Shown: positions 29,624-41,504, counted from the stretch's first letter. The stretch is 64,000 nt of DNA from Domibacillus iocasae (GCF_001750285.1 NZ_MAMP01000003.1:1-64000); one strand, 5' to 3'. The notes: generated by a model not told the origin, from the letters alone. Program-made: numbers and translations.

Positions 29624-31597
29624 ATGCTTTCGTATTACAACAGGCGAATGGTCCAGATACCGATGATCGTTGTTTTGCTTGTGCTTGCAGCTGCGTCGGT
29701 CTGGCTGTTCACCTATAATCGAATCGCCGGCGCCGGATTAATGATTTTAACAGTTTTTCTGCTCCTCTTTTTATACTTGGCAGAAAGAAAAATGCATGAA
29801 GATGTACAAAAATACGTCACTACCCTGTCCTACCGGCTGCAAAAAGTCGGCGACGAAACGCTTCAAGAGCTGCCGATTGGTATTTTGCTTTATAATAAAG
29901 AATACGTCGTCGAATGGGCAAATGCTTTTTTGACCTCTTATTTTCAAGAAGAAACGCTCGTCGGGGAATCGCTTTATGAGGTGGCAGAACCATTGCTGCC
30001 GGCGATCAAAAGTGATAAAGAAGCGATGATTGACTTGAATGGCAAGACATTTCGCGTTATGTCGAAACCAGATGAAAGGCTTCTTTACTTTTTTGATGTA
30101 ACAAAAGAAGAGCGTACAGCACGGCAGTTTAAAGAAGAAAAAACGGCGCTCGGCATCATTTACCTCGATAACTTTGATGATTTAACGCAAGGGATGGATG
30201 ATCAGACGCGAAGCAGCTTAAACAGCTTAGTAACATCTAAACTGAATAGATGGGCAAAAGAAAAAGGCATGTTTTTAAAACGTGTTTCCTCTGAGCGTTT
30301 TTTTGCGGTAATGAATGAGCGGATTTTGCGCAAGCTTGAAGAAAATAAATTTTCTATTTTAGATGAGGTGCGGGAAGAAACAGCAAAACATCATGCACCG
30401 CTCACATTGAGTATCGGCATCGGACAAGGTACGGTTCCATTGCCGGAATTGGGTGACCTCGCCCAATCCAGTCTCGATCTGGCGCTCGGACGAGGCGGCG
30501 ATCAGGCAGCCATCAAGCAGGCAGACGGAAAAGTAAAATTTTACGGGGGGAAAACAAACCCGACTGAAAAACGAACCCGCGTGCGTGCGCGTGTTATTTC
30601 TCACGCGCTTCGTGATATCGTAACAGACAGCGATAAAGTCATTGTAATGGGCCATAAATATCCAGATATGGATGCGGTGGGTGCATCAATGGGAATTCGT
30701 CACGTGGCCGAATTAAACGGACGCGAAGGCTACATCGTCATTGACTTTTCGCAAATTGATACAGCGGTGAAACGGCTTCTGAGCGAAGTAAAAGAGCAAA
30801 ACCCATCGCTTTATTCGAGGATTATTACGCCAGAAGAAGCGCTTGAAATTGCGACGAACCGAACATTGCTCGTTGTTGTTGACACACATAAACCGTCGCT
30901 TGTCATTGAAGACCGGCTTTTATCGAAAGCAGAACGGGTCGTCGTGATCGATCACCACCGGCGTGGGGAAGAATTTATTAAAAATCCACTTCTTGTGTAT
31001 ATGGAGCCGTATGCGTCGTCCACAGCTGAGCTTGTGACAGAGCTTTTGGAATACCAGCCGAAGACGAAAAAAATATCCATGCTTGAATCGACAGCGCTGC
31101 TTGCCGGCATTATTGTGGATACAAAAAGCTTTTCACTCCGGACTGGCGCCCGGACATTTGATGCGGCTGCCTATTTGCGCACACACGGTGCGGATACAAT
31201 CCTTGTCCAAAAGTTTTTAAAAGAAGATATCGGCACATACATTCAGCGCGGCCAGCTGATTGAAACAGTTTATTTCTACAAGGACGGCCTGGCCATTGCC
31301 AAAGGCGACGACGATTATATCTATGATTCTGTACTGATCGCTCAGGCAGCAGACACAATTTTGACGATGACCGGAGTGCAGGCATCATTTGTCATTGCCC
31401 GGCGGTCAGAAGACACGATCGGGATCAGCGCCCGTTCGCTTGGCGAAGTAAACGTGCAAATTATTATGGAGCAAATGAATGGCGGGGGCCATTTGACAAA
31501 CGCGGCCACACAAATTCGTGATGCATCAGTGGAAGATGTAGAGATGGAATTGTGCCGTGTGATTGATGAAATAACTGAAGGGGGAACAGAAGAATGA
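29624..31597 (+). CDS. gdpP: Cyclic-di-AMP phosphodiesterase GdpP
   Basis: GdpP cleaves cyclic-di-AMP to pApA and thereby sets cell-wall and potassium homeostasis. The 657-residue protein has two N-terminal transmembrane helices (about 10-52), a PAS domain (about 85-155) and a degenerate GGDEF domain (about 170-305, no GGDEF motif). The DHH phosphoesterase domain has DAVGAS at 350 and DHH at 443-445. The DHHA1 domain ends at the [11 protein letters not shown] motif. Start ATG at 29624 with GGAG upstream. The TGA stop overlaps the rplI ATG by 4 nt, so expression is coupled. Confidence 0.97.
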   Translation: MLSYYNRRMVQIPMIVVLLVLAAASVWLFTYNRIAGAGLMILTVFLLLFLYLAERKMHEDVQKYVTTLSYRLQKVGDETLQELPIGILLYNKEYVVEWANAFLTSYFQEETLVGESLYEVAEPLLPAIKSDKEAMIDLNGKTFRVMSKPDERLLYFFDVTKEERTARQFKEEKTALGIIYLDNFDDLTQGMDDQTRSSLNSLVTSKLNRWAKEKGMFLKRVSSERFFAVMNERILRKLEENKFSILDEVREETAKHHAPLTLSIGIGQGTVPLPELGDLAQSSLDLALGRGGDQAAIKQADGKVKFYGGKTNPTEKRTRVRARVISHALRDIVTDSDKVIVMGHKYPDMDAVGASMGIRHVAELNGREGYIVIDFSQIDTAVKRLLSEVKEQNPSLYSRIITPEEALEIATNRTLLVVVDTHKPSLVIEDRLLSKAERVVVIDHHRRGEEFIKNPLLVYMEPYASSTAELVTELLEYQPKTKKISMLESTALLAGIIVDTKSFSLRTGARTFDAAAYLRTHGADTILVQKFLKEDIGTYIQRGQLIETVYFYKDGLAIAKGDDDYIYDSVLIAQAADTILTMTGVQASFVIARRSEDTIGISARSLGEVNVQIIMEQMNGGGHLTNAATQIRDASVEDVEMELCRVIDEITEGGTEE

Positions 31598-32043
31598 AAG
31601 TGATCTTTTTAAAAGACGTAAAAGGAAAAGGCAAAAAAGGCGAAGTGAAAAATGTCGCAGACGGCTATGCACATAATTTTTTAATTAAAAACGGCTACGC
31701 GGTCGAAGCGACTTCGGGCAACCAAAATGCGTTAGACGCACAAAAGAAAAAACAAGCCGCACTTGCGGCGCAAGAATTAGAAGAAGCGAAAAAACTGAAA
31801 GAAACAGTCGAGGCGCTAACGGTTGAACTGCACGCGAAAACAGGTGAAGGAGGCCGGCTTTTCGGTTCTGTTACCGCAAAACAAGTTGTAGATGAACTGA
31901 ATAAAACGCATAATATTAAGCTGGACAAGCGAAAAATGGATCTTCCAGATGGAATTCGCGGTCTCGGTTACACAAACGTTCCGGTTAAATTGCATAACGA
32001 GGTAGCGGCTACACTAAAAGTACACGTAACAGAAGAAAAATAA
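31594..32043 (+). CDS. rplI: 50S ribosomal protein L9
   Basis: L9 is a two-domain, dumbbell-shaped large-subunit protein at the base of the L1 stalk. The 149 residues show the N-terminal [20 protein letters not shown] signature (split at residue 20), a long connecting helix rich in Glu, Ala and Lys, and the C-terminal domain with GRLFGSVT. It overlaps gdpP by 4 nt and ends before a terminator. Confidence 0.98.
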   Translation: MKVIFLKDVKGKGKKGEVKNVADGYAHNFLIKNGYAVEATSGNQNALDAQKKKQAALAAQELEEAKKLKETVEALTVELHAKTGEGGRLFGSVTAKQVVDELNKTHNIKLDKRKMDLPDGIRGLGYTNVPVKLHNEVAATLKVHVTEEK

Positions 32044-32050
32044 ATGATCA

Positions 32051-32087
32051 AAAAATGTGATCGGAATTATCTGATCACATTTTTTTC
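32051..32087 (+). terminator. Terminator after rplI
   Basis: Arms AATGTGATC (32054-32062) and GATCACATT (32073-32081) with seven T. Confidence 0.9.
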
Positions 32088-32102
32088 GCGAGGAGGGTAA
32101 CG

Positions 32103-33467
32103 ATGAGCGATGTATTAACGGACCGTGTGCCGCCGCAAAATATTGAAGCAGAACAGGCTGTACTGGGGGCGATTTTCCTTGAACCGTCCGCGTTAACAGT
32201 CGCTTCTGAAATTTTGATTCCGGAAGACTTTTACCGGAATGCCCACCAGCAAATTTACTTAACGATGCTGAAGCTCGGCGACCACGGAAAAGCGGTCGAT
32301 GTTGTGACGGTCACTGAAGACCTGGCAGCCCAGAAACTGATTGAAGATGTCGGCGGTATTTCATATTTAAGTGAGCTTGCGTCGGCAGTCCCGACTGCAG
32401 CTAATATTGAATATTATGCCCGCATCGTCGAAGAAAAATCTCTTTTGCGCCGATTAATCCGAACCGCTACAACAATTGCGTCGGACGGATATGAACGGGA
32501 AGACGAGGTAGAAGGCCTTCTTAGCGAAGCAGAAAAAAGCATTATGGAAGTGGCGCAGCGCAAAAATGCCGGCGCTTTTCATAACATTAAAGACGTGCTT
32601 GTCCGCACGTATGACAATATTGAGCTTCTCCATAACCGAAAAGGAGACGTAACCGGTATTCCTACCGGCTTTGCGGAGCTTGACCGGATGACAGCAGGCT
32701 TTCAGCGGAACGACTTGATTATTGTGGCCGCCCGCCCGTCTGTCGGGAAAACGGCGTTTGCGCTCAATATCGCGCAAAACGTGGCGACAAATACTGATGA
32801 GACTGTTGCGATTTTCAGCCTGGAAATGGGCGCGGAACAGCTTGTGATGCGGATGCTTTGTGCAGAAGGCAACATTAATGCTCAAAGCCTGCGGACGGGC
32901 GCACTGACGGATGAGGACTGGCGCAAACTGACGATGGCAATGGGAAGCTTGTCCAACTCCGGTATTTACATTGACGATACGCCAGGGGTGCGGATCGGGG
33001 AAATCCGGTCTAAATGCCGCCGCCTTAAGCAGGAGCAGGGACTTGGCATGATTTTAATCGATTATTTGCAGTTGATCCAAGGGAATGGCCGCTCCGGCGA
33101 AAACCGCCAACAGGAAGTATCGGAAATTTCCCGCTCCTTAAAAGCACTCGCCCGTGAACTTGAAGTGCCGGTCATTGCTCTTTCTCAGCTTTCCCGGGGC
33201 GTTGAGCAGCGGCAGGATAAGCGGCCAATGATGTCGGATATTCGGGAATCGGGTTCGATTGAGCAGGATGCGGATATTGTCGCGTTCTTATACCGTGACG
33301 ATTATTATGATAAAGAATCAGAAAACAAAAACATGATTGAAATTATTATTGCCAAACAGCGGAACGGCCCGACCGGTACCGTCGAGCTTGCTTTCGTAAA
33401 AGAATACAATAAATTTGTGAATGTCGAGCGGCGCATGGATGAGATGGGCGCACCGCCGGGAGCATAA
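32103..33467 (+). CDS. dnaB: Replicative DNA helicase (DnaB type; DnaC in B. subtilis naming)
   Basis: This is the hexameric fork helicase. The 454-residue protein has the helical N-terminal primase-interacting domain (PPQNIEAEQAVLGAIFL), a linker, and a RecA-like domain with Walker A ARPSVGKTAFALN, Walker B MILIDYLQLI, the QLSRGVEQR motif and an arginine finger near the C-terminus. The start ATG has GAGGAGGG. In B. subtilis the same gene is named dnaC and lies downstream of rplI, as here. No intein is present. Confidence 0.98.
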   Translation: MSDVLTDRVPPQNIEAEQAVLGAIFLEPSALTVASEILIPEDFYRNAHQQIYLTMLKLGDHGKAVDVVTVTEDLAAQKLIEDVGGISYLSELASAVPTAANIEYYARIVEEKSLLRRLIRTATTIASDGYEREDEVEGLLSEAEKSIMEVAQRKNAGAFHNIKDVLVRTYDNIELLHNRKGDVTGIPTGFAELDRMTAGFQRNDLIIVAARPSVGKTAFALNIAQNVATNTDETVAIFSLEMGAEQLVMRMLCAEGNINAQSLRTGALTDEDWRKLTMAMGSLSNSGIYIDDTPGVRIGEIRSKCRRLKQEQGLGMILIDYLQLIQGNGRSGENRQQEVSEISRSLKALARELEVPVIALSQLSRGVEQRQDKRPMMSDIRESGSIEQDADIVAFLYRDDYYDKESENKNMIEIIIAKQRNGPTGTVELAFVKEYNKFVNVERRMDEMGAPPGA

Positions 33468-33469
33468 AA

Positions 33470-33494
33470 AAGTCAGCGATTTGCTGGCTTTTTT
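33470..33494 (+). terminator. Terminator after dnaB
   Basis: Arms AAGTCAGC (33470-33477) and GCTGGCTT (33483-33490, one G-U pair) with a T run. Confidence 0.82.
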
Positions 33495-33535
33495 ATTTTA
33501 AAGGCGAATAAAAAAATCTAAATAACTTAAAAATG

Positions 33536-33579
33536 TTCGTCTTTTCCGTTTGACGAATCGTGTTTTTTACTGGTAAAAT
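33536..33579 (+). promoter_or_regulatory. purA promoter with candidate PurBoxes
   Basis: TTGACG (33550-33555) and an extended -10 TGGTAAAAT (TAAAAT 33574-33579) with an 18-bp spacer form a good SigA promoter. TTCG (33536-33539, in ATGTTCGT) and CGAA (33554-33557, in ACGAATCG) are PurBox-like half sites, the second overlapping the -35. Their outward/inward order relative to the classical PurBox pair is uncertain, so PurR control is tentative. Confidence 0.5.
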
Positions 33580-33608
33580 GAACGTGTTTGACAAAACGTT
33601 TTTCATGA

Positions 33609-34913
<1,305 letters not shown>

Positions 34914-34926
34914 ATATAAGCACGAA

Positions 34927-34968
34927 AGAAGAGGCTGTCTCAAATGGGACAGTCTCTTCTGCTTTTTT
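34927..34968 (+). terminator. Terminator after purA
   Basis: A 13-bp stem AGAAGAGgCTGTC (34927-34939) with GACAGtCTCTTCT (34948-34960), then GC and six T. Confidence 0.88.
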
Positions 34969-35288
34969 GAGAAGTGACGGCATGGATCGGCTGTTGGAGA
35001 ATAGTCCCCATTTATCCAAACGCTGCTTTTCATAAAAGGAATTTATAGATATTCAAAAAAGTATTGCTCTTATGACTGTCTCCTTAACAAAAGCTAATAG
35101 AATTATTAAACAGATGGACCTTCCTTTTATTTAAAATTCACGTCTATGTTTATGGTTAAATATCTCTTTGTAGCGAAAAAAATGTAGAATTTTGTCTTAT
35201 TTCCTTGGGAATGTTTAGGAATAGACGCAAAATTGTCAAAATTTCATCGTTTTGTTCGTTTTTTTACGACAAATATGGTGAAAATGTA
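34969..35288. other. AT-rich gene-free stretch between purA and the tRNA genes
   Basis: I see no coding frame with a ribosome-binding site and no RNA gene here. The stretch is AT-rich and carries stop codons in all frames. Only the tRNA promoter at its right edge is recognisable. Confidence 0.6.
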
Positions 35289-35317
35289 TTGTCACCCTTT
35301 AACCCATGTGATACTAT
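35289..35317 (+). promoter_or_regulatory. tRNA promoter
   Basis: TTGTCA (35289-35294) and TACTAT (35312-35317) are 17 bp apart, with an upstream TGA giving an extended -10. It lies 36 bp before tRNA-Asp. Confidence 0.8.
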
Positions 35318-35352
35318 TAACAACGTTGCTGGTGAACAGCATATTTATAAAT

Positions 35353-35429
35353 GGTCCGGTAGTTCAGTTGGTTAGAATGCCTGCCTGTCACGCAGGAGGT
35401 CGCGGGTTCGAGTCCCGTCCGGACCGCCA
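35353..35429 (+). tRNA. tRNA-Asp (anticodon GTC)
   Basis: A complete 77-nt cloverleaf: acceptor GGTCCGG/CCGGACC, D arm with AGTTCAG, anticodon loop CTGTCAC, T loop GGTTCGAGTCC, and encoded CCA at 35427-35429. Confidence 0.97.
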
Positions 35430-35557
35430 TTTTTACTTTAACCTATTGTTATGTTATTTCTTGATGGCGGCCGTCTAACACCTATGAATTGTCCTTCATG
35501 AACAACGGCCGCTGTATTTTTTGAAAACTATGATTTTTTATGAATGTATCTAATCTT

Positions 35558-35630
35558 GGCTCAGTAGCTCAGTCGGTAGAGCAAAGGACTGAAAATCCTT
35601 GTGTCGGCGGTTCGATTCCGTCCTGAGCCA
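35558..35630 (+). tRNA. tRNA-Phe (anticodon GAA)
   Basis: A 73-nt cloverleaf: acceptor GGCTCAG/CTGAGCC, anticodon loop CTGAAAA, T loop GGTTCGATTCC. The discriminator A is followed by TCG, so CCA is not encoded, unlike the neighbouring tRNA-Asp. Confidence 0.96.
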
Positions 35631-35633
35631 TCG

Positions 35634-35676
35634 AAAAAGCATCGCGGTGATTTCGCTCCCGTGGTGCTTTTTGTTA
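35634..35676 (+). terminator. Terminator after the tRNA genes
   Basis: AAAAGCATCGCGG pairs with CCCGTGGTGCTTTT through two G-U pairs, followed by TTTTG. Confidence 0.75.
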
Positions 35677-35816
35677 TTTCTGTATATATGTTGCGGGATG
35701 CTGTGATTTGTCTGTCATGGTAAAGTTAAGGAAAGCGAAAGAAGCAAAAATATGATAAAATATAATATTTGAAGCCATCTTTTATTTAGTGAAACTAAAA
35801 GTGAGGGACATATACG

Positions 35817-36527
35817 ATGCAAAAGAAAATATTGGTTGTTGATGACGAAAGACCGATTGCAGATATTTTGCAGTTTAATTTGAAAAAAGAAGGATACGAC
35901 GTGCAGTGTGCTTATGACGGTGACCAGGCAGTTGAGATGGTTGAGGAAATGCAGCCGGACCTTGTGCTGCTTGATATTATGCTGCCAGGCCGTGATGGCA
36001 TGGAAGTATGTCGTGAAGTACGGAAAAAATACGAGATGCCGATTATTATGCTGACAGCGAAAGATTCTGAGATCGATAAAGTATTAGGTCTTGAACTCGG
36101 GGCCGATGATTATGTGACGAAGCCTTTTTCAACACGTGAGCTTATTGCACGTGTAAAAGCGAATTTGCGGCGCCATCAGGCGGCGCCGGCTCAGGAAGAA
36201 GCAGCAGCGGACACCAATGAAATTGCAGTTGGCGCGTTGACGATTCACCCAGATGCGTACATCGTATCAAAGCGCGGTGAAACGATTGAATTAACACATC
36301 GTGAATTCGAGCTTCTTCATTATTTGGCGAAGCATATCGGCCAGGTTATGACACGTGAGCATTTGCTGCAAACCGTTTGGGGCTATGATTATTATGGAGA
36401 CGTCCGGACTGTAGATGTAACGGTGAGACGACTGCGTGAAAAGATTGAAGATAATCCGAGCCATCCATCATGGATCGTGACACGAAGAGGTGTCGGCTAC
36501 TATTTGCGCAATCCCGAACAGGAGTAA
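35817..36527 (+). CDS. walR: Essential response regulator WalR (YycF)
   Basis: WalR is the OmpR-family DNA-binding regulator of cell-wall metabolism, phosphorylated by WalK. The 236-residue protein has the receiver domain with Asp pair in VVDDERP, phosphoacceptor Asp53 in LLDIMLPG and the conserved Lys in [10 protein letters not shown]. The winged-helix DNA-binding domain ends [15 protein letters not shown]-like. ATG start at 35817 with GTGAGGG upstream. It is the first gene of walR-walK-walH-walI-walJ-htrA. Confidence 0.97.
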   Translation: MQKKILVVDDERPIADILQFNLKKEGYDVQCAYDGDQAVEMVEEMQPDLVLLDIMLPGRDGMEVCREVRKKYEMPIIMLTAKDSEIDKVLGLELGADDYVTKPFSTRELIARVKANLRRHQAAPAQEEAAADTNEIAVGALTIHPDAYIVSKRGETIELTHREFELLHYLAKHIGQVMTREHLLQTVWGYDYYGDVRTVDVTVRRLREKIEDNPSHPSWIVTRRGVGYYLRNPEQE

Positions 36528-36532
36528 TGTGA

Positions 36533-38359
36533 ATGAAGCGAGTAGGATTTTTTCGTTCAATTCAAATGAAATTTGTACTGATTTATGTGCTGCTTATTTT
36601 ATTTGCGATGCAGATTATCAGTGTGTATTTTGTCAATTCCCTTGAAGAAAAGTTCACGTCAAACTTTAAAACGTCCTTGGAGCAACGGGTTAACTTGCTT
36701 GAATACAATTTGCGCGAAGAAATGCTGAAAGAGCGTGATGAACAATCAAATACGTTGGAGCAGGATATCCGGCGCGTTTTAGAAGACTTTTCCTCGGCCA
36801 GTGATGTCAATGAGGTTCGCGTGATTAACATGGAAAACCGGATTATTGGCACTTCTGATTCAAACAACCGGGGAATCGTCGGTCAGCGATTGCCGGACCT
36901 TTCTGTGAAACGGGCGCTTTCAGCCGGCCAAACAGAAGATGAAATGTATATTGCCGAAAACACAGGCCAGCGTGTCTGGGTGCTCACATCACCGATTTTA
37001 TCCAACAGTGAAGTTATTGGAGCCATTTATCTTGTCGGTGATATTGAGACCGTCTTTACACAATTGGATGATATTAATGAAATCTTATTTTCCGCAGCTG
37101 TGTTAGCGCTGGCGATTACAGCCATTCTGGGCATTACATTAGCCAGAACGATTACCCGTCCGATTACCGATATGAGGCGGCAGGCCGTTGCACTGGGAAA
37201 AGGAAATTTCTCCCGGAAAGTAAAAGTGTACGGACAGGATGAGATTGGCGAACTTGCCGTGACGTTTAACAATTTGACGAAAAGACTGCAGGAAGCGCAG
37301 GCAACGACAGAAGGTGAACGCCGTAAGTTGTCATCGGTTCTTTCGTATATGACAGACGGCGTCATTGCGACTGACCGGCGCGGACGTGTCATTTTAATTA
37401 ACGAGCCGGCTTCTAAAATGTTGAATGTTTCACGTGAAACAGTGATTTCACAGCCGATTGTTTCACTGCTGAATTTAGAAGAGGACTATTCATTTGATGA
37501 TTTATTAAATGAACAGGATTCGGTTATTTTGGATTATAGCACGCATGATCGGCCGTATGTCCTTCGGGCCAACTTTTCGGTTATTCAAAAAGAAACCGGC
37601 TTTGTGAACGGCTTAATTACCGTGCTGCACGATATTACCGAGCAGGAGAAAATAGAAATGGAACGCCGCGAGTTTGTAACGAACGTATCACATGAACTGC
37701 GTACGCCGCTGACAACGATGCGCAGCTACTTAGAAGCGCTTGCGGACGGAGCCTGGCAGGACCCGGACATTGCACCGAATTTTCTTGATGTTACGCAGAC
37801 CGAGACGGAGCGGATGATCCGGCTCGTAAACGACTTGCTTCAGTTATCGAAGTTCGACAGCCAGGAATACAATTTAATGAAAAAAGATACTGATTTTATT
37901 GATTTTTTCAATAAAATTATTGACCGATTTGAAATGACAAAATCGCAGGAAGTGACATTCAGGAGAAAGCTGCCGCGTTACCCGATTTATGTCACGATTG
38001 ACCAGGACAAGCTCACGCAGGTTATTGATAACATCATTTCCAACGCGCTTAAATACTCACCAGAAGGCGGACTTGTTTCGTTTAAGGTGGAGGAGCATGG
38101 AAATACGATTCAAATTAGTATTAGTGATCAGGGCATGGGTATCCCGAAAAAAAGCCTCGACCGCATTTTTGAGCGCTTTTACCGGGTAGATCGCGCCCGT
38201 TCAAGAAAAATGGGTGGGACCGGTCTTGGACTTGCCATTGCAAAAGAACTCATTACCGCGCACGGCGGCCACATCTGGGCAAAGAGTGTCGAAGGGAAAG
38301 GAACGACAATTTTCTTCACGCTGCCGGCGGATCTTTCCGAAGAGGATGATTGGGAATGA
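36533..38359 (+). CDS. walK: Sensor histidine kinase WalK (YycG)
   Basis: WalK phosphorylates WalR. The 608-residue protein has two transmembrane helices (about 10-32 and 183-203) around an extracellular Cache-type domain. A HAMP (about 205-255), a PAS (about 265-370), a HisKA with phosphoacceptor His387 (SHELRTPLT) and a HATPase domain with DQGMGIPKK and GGTGLGLAI follow. It overlaps walH by 4 nt. A perfect parS lies in the PAS-coding part. Confidence 0.97.
   Translation: MKRVGFFRSIQMKFVLIYVLLILFAMQIISVYFVNSLEEKFTSNFKTSLEQRVNLLEYNLREEMLKERDEQSNTLEQDIRRVLEDFSSASDVNEVRVINMENRIIGTSDSNNRGIVGQRLPDLSVKRALSAGQTEDEMYIAENTGQRVWVLTSPILSNSEVIGAIYLVGDIETVFTQLDDINEILFSAAVLALAITAILGITLARTITRPITDMRRQAVALGKGNFSRKVKVYGQDEIGELAVTFNNLTKRLQEAQATTEGERRKLSSVLSYMTDGVIATDRRGRVILINEPASKMLNVSRETVISQPIVSLLNLEEDYSFDDLLNEQDSVILDYSTHDRPYVLRANFSVIQKETGFVNGLITVLHDITEQEKIEMERREFVTNVSHELRTPLTTMRSYLEALADGAWQDPDIAPNFLDVTQTETERMIRLVNDLLQLSKFDSQEYNLMKKDTDFIDFFNKIIDRFEMTKSQEVTFRRKLPRYPIYVTIDQDKLTQVIDNIISNALKYSPEGGLVSFKVEEHGNTIQISISDQGMGIPKKSLDRIFERFYRVDRARSRKMGGTGLGLAIAKELITAHGGHIWAKSVEGKGTTIFFTLPADLSEEDDWE
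37426..37441. promoter_or_regulatory. Second parS site, inside walK
   Basis: TGTTTCACGTGAAACA is identical to the parS in spo0J and to the consensus. It encodes part of the linker after the PAS N-terminus. It is about 27 kb from oriC on the same arm. Confidence 0.93.
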
Positions 38360-39684
38360 ATTATGAAAAAATCAAATCTGGGGCACTGGCACTGCTCGTG
38401 TTGATCAGCCTTGCCTTTACGTGGGGAATTTGGAACTACCAGCCATCCTATGAAACGATTGCCGATGGGGCAGACGATATTGTAAAGGAAGTAGAGATTG
38501 GCCAGCAGCGCAAAATTTCTGAACTCGTAAAGCCGTCGAAAATCATCTTACACCAGGGCAGCGATCATTATGGCACTGTGTCTGAACAAGAGCTGGACTG
38601 GATGATGGAAGAAATGGCAAATTGGACGTTTTTTGAGCCTGAAAATGTGTCCAGTTCATTTGTAAATGAACTGGAATTTTCCAAGCTATTGTCCAGTGAT
38701 TCGCATGTAGAATTATTTTTCTCTTCTTCAGTGCCCTTTAATACAATAAAGACGATGTTCTCTTTTAATGACACGATCGTTCCGAATGCTGTATTCAACC
38801 GAATCGTTATTACGGAAGCAGAAGAAGAAAATAAAGCGTTCGTTTATTTTGTTTCTGTGCAGGAAAGACTCGTTTTTAGAAGCCAAATTGAAACAAGATC
38901 GTTAAAAGAGTTTAAAGATCACTACGTGGAAGATGCTGCTCGGCTTGAACCATATATTTCTCATCAAGTTCCACAAGGATCCCTTTTATATGTACCGAAA
39001 GAACCGCCTGTGTTAACTGTGCAAAATTACTTGTCGAAGCAAATTGATGCAGAAACGTTTAAGCGTGCCCTTTTTAATGATCCGAGCTATGTAAGACGCG
39101 GTTCGCGTTCAGGCATTGACGAATATACGGATGGCTCGAGCTTTATGCGTGTTAACAGCAGCACAGGAACTATCACTTATGTGAATCCAGCAGAAACGCC
39201 TCAATCAATGCCGTTGGACCAGCTTATTGAAAAAAGTATTAACTTTGTTAATGATCATAAAGGCTGGGTGGATGATTATCGCTTATTTACAGCAGAACCA
39301 GGCTTGTCTAATATTGGCTATCGTTTGTTTTCAGGCGACTTTCCTGTTTTTGATTCACAAAGCATGGCTGAACTGTCGCAAATTTGGGGACAGGACCGAA
39401 TTTATCAATATGAGCGCTCCTCTTTTATTGTGCAGCTTGACAAACCACTTCCTCCAGAAGAGAGTGTTGAATTAAAAAGCGGCCAGGAAGCATTGAATCA
39501 AGTTATCAATCTAGAAAGTATTGATCCATTGCTGCTGACAGATATGCGGATTGGGTACGAAATGACGCTGGAACAAGATTCTCGGAAAATTTTAACACTA
39601 AAGCCGTTCTGGTACTATCAATATAATGGGGTTTGGCAAAAGCTCGTCACAGACGAAAGGAGACCGGTTGATGGATTGGAGTAA
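38356..39684 (+). CDS. walH: WalK regulator WalH (YycH)
   Basis: WalH is a membrane-anchored extracytoplasmic protein that, with WalI, modulates WalK. The 442-residue protein has one N-terminal transmembrane helix (about 8-28, ALALLVLISLAFTWGIWNY) and a large extracytoplasmic part with the YycH family pattern. The ATG at 38356 overlaps the walK stop (ATGA); the TTG two codons earlier is less likely. Confidence 0.93.
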   Translation: MNYEKIKSGALALLVLISLAFTWGIWNYQPSYETIADGADDIVKEVEIGQQRKISELVKPSKIILHQGSDHYGTVSEQELDWMMEEMANWTFFEPENVSSSFVNELEFSKLLSSDSHVELFFSSSVPFNTIKTMFSFNDTIVPNAVFNRIVITEAEEENKAFVYFVSVQERLVFRSQIETRSLKEFKDHYVEDAARLEPYISHQVPQGSLLYVPKEPPVLTVQNYLSKQIDAETFKRALFNDPSYVRRGSRSGIDEYTDGSSFMRVNSSTGTITYVNPAETPQSMPLDQLIEKSINFVNDHKGWVDDYRLFTAEPGLSNIGYRLFSGDFPVFDSQSMAELSQIWGQDRIYQYERSSFIVQLDKPLPPEESVELKSGQEALNQVINLESIDPLLLTDMRIGYEMTLEQDSRKILTLKPFWYYQYNGVWQKLVTDERRPVDGLE

Positions 39685-40477
39685 AACAAAAACCATTTTT
39701 ATCGCCGTGTTTCTTGTACTGGACATTTTTTTGGCTGTGATGTTTTTTAATAAATACAGTGCATCCCGCTTCGAAGTCATTAAAGCAACAACAATTGAAG
39801 AAAAGCTGCAGTCAGACGGAGTGAAATATGAAAAAATGCCGGCTGATGCCGGTGAGCGTTCGCTCATCACCGCCAAACCTAAAATATTTTCCGAAACCGA
39901 TTTGCTGTTTTTAACGAAGCAGAAATTGGATATTAGAAAAAATGGCACTGAAATTGCGAGTGTGCTCGACAAGCCATATGATACAAATGGAGCAACACGG
40001 GACAAGCTCAATTCATTCGTAAAAAATAACGTCTATCAAGGCGGCGAATATTCATATGGGGAACGAAAACGAAGTCAAGACGGAGACACCGTTATTTACT
40101 ATCAAAAAATTGAAAATAAAAAGCTGTTTGAAAATGATTATGGGACGCTGACTTTACAACTCGATAATGACGAAAACGTTGTCGAGTACTCCCAAACAAT
40201 GCTCGACAGTGTTGATGAAGACCGGAACGAAGCAGCTATTTTGCCCGCGCCACAGGCACTTGATGCGCTTTATAAAAATGGGCTCATTCAGCCGGACAGC
40301 AAGATTAGCAATGCAGAGCTCGGCTATTATACGTTCGTGCAGCTGAATGAATCACAAGTACTGCTGCAAGTCTTATCACCAACATGGTATTTTCAGCTGG
40401 AAAAAGGCGATATAACCGAGGAAGTGTATGTAAACGCATTTGACGGATCTATTTATCAGACAGACAAAGAATCGTAG
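39671..40477 (+). CDS. walI: WalK regulator WalI (YycI)
   Basis: WalI is the partner of WalH in the membrane. The 268-residue protein begins [22 protein letters not shown], the typical YycI N-terminus with one transmembrane helix. An extracytoplasmic domain follows, related in fold to that of YycH. The ATG at 39671 has AAAGGAG upstream and overlaps the end of walH by 14 nt, indicating coupled translation. The longer frame from 39626 lacks a site. Confidence 0.94.
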   Translation: MDWSKTKTIFIAVFLVLDIFLAVMFFNKYSASRFEVIKATTIEEKLQSDGVKYEKMPADAGERSLITAKPKIFSETDLLFLTKQKLDIRKNGTEIASVLDKPYDTNGATRDKLNSFVKNNVYQGGEYSYGERKRSQDGDTVIYYQKIENKKLFENDYGTLTLQLDNDENVVEYSQTMLDSVDEDRNEAAILPAPQALDALYKNGLIQPDSKISNAELGYYTFVQLNESQVLLQVLSPTWYFQLEKGDITEEVYVNAFDGSIYQTDKES

Positions 40478-40499
40478 TAATGTAACTGGAGTGAACAGC

Positions 40500-41294
40500 A
40501 TGACAATGCAATTTAGTGTACTGGCAAGCGGCAGCACCGGCAATGCGATCTTTATTGAATCAGACGGTCAGTCTTTTCTTGTCGATGCCGGTCTTTCAGG
40601 CAAAAAAATGGATGAGCTGTTTTCATCGATTGGAAGAAAAATTGCCGACCTGTCCGGTATCTTTGTCACACACGAGCATAGCGACCATATTAAAGGCCTC
40701 GGTGTGCTGGCAAGAAAATACAAACTGCCTATTTATGCGAACGAAAAAACGTGGCGGGCAATGGACCGGCTGACTGGCGCGATTGATGACAGCCAGAAGT
40801 TTACGTTTGAAACAGAAACGGTAAAAACGTTCGGTGCTGTGGATATTCAATCGTTTGGTGTCTCGCATGATGCAGCGGAGCCGATGTTTTATATTTTCCA
40901 CAACGGTGGCAAAAAACTCGTTCTCATTACGGACACCGGGTATGTGAGTGATAGGATGAAAGGGCTTATCTCTAACGCGGATGTGTATGTATTTGAGAGC
41001 AACCATGATGTTGGCATGCTGCGGATGGGTCGTTACCCGTGGAGCATCAAGCAGCGCATTTTAAGCGATGTCGGGCATGTGTCGAATGAAGATGCAGCGC
41101 TCGCGATGAATGACGTGATCGGACCGCAGACGAAGCGTATTTATTTGGCGCACTTGAGTGCCGATAATAATATGAAAGAACTTGCGAAAATGAGTGTGAC
41201 GCAAATGCTTGAACAAAAAGACGCCGGTGTCGGTCATCAGTTTCATCTGTATGACACGGACCCGAAAGTGCCGACACCACTCGCGTTGATTTAA
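40500..41294 (+). CDS. walJ: Metallo-beta-lactamase fold hydrolase WalJ (YycJ)
   Basis: WalJ/YycJ is a metallo-beta-lactamase-fold hydrolase of the walRK operon; it has been reported as a DNA exonuclease linked to mismatch repair. The 264-residue protein has the metal-binding motif THEHSDH, a further Asp in ITDTGYV and a His in [10 protein letters not shown] and [10 protein letters not shown]. The ATG at 40500 has CTGGAGTG upstream. The longer reading frame from 40440 overlaps walI and is rejected. Confidence 0.95.
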   Translation: MTMQFSVLASGSTGNAIFIESDGQSFLVDAGLSGKKMDELFSSIGRKIADLSGIFVTHEHSDHIKGLGVLARKYKLPIYANEKTWRAMDRLTGAIDDSQKFTFETETVKTFGAVDIQSFGVSHDAAEPMFYIFHNGGKKLVLITDTGYVSDRMKGLISNADVYVFESNHDVGMLRMGRYPWSIKQRILSDVGHVSNEDAALAMNDVIGPQTKRIYLAHLSADNNMKELAKMSVTQMLEQKDAGVGHQFHLYDTDPKVPTPLALI

Positions 41295-41300
41295 TAAAAC

Positions 41301-41333
41301 GTTCCGCGGCAATCAGCCCGGAGCATTTTTTTT
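41301..41333 (+). terminator. Terminator after walJ
   Basis: GTTCCGcGGC (41301-41310) pairs with GCCCGGAGC (41316-41324) with one bulged base, followed by ATTTTTTTT. Confidence 0.8.
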
Positions 41334-41414
41334 GCTGCGGGGCATCAAAAGAAATAAAAAATCGTATAGTAAACCTGCAAATCTTCACTTAAAACATTGC
41401 TGGCGGCTTATAAG

Positions 41415-41444
41415 TTGCCCTTCTTTTCGGCAAAAGCGTATAAT
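41415..41444 (+). promoter_or_regulatory. htrA promoter
   Basis: TTGCCC (41415-41420) and TATAAT (41439-41444) with an 18-bp spacer. With the terminator after walJ, it makes htrA independently expressed. Confidence 0.65.
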
Positions 41445-41504
41445 TTTTTTAGAATAGCCTCTGAGAATGGTGAAACAATAAGTTGGCAGAAAGGGTGAAT
41501 GATA

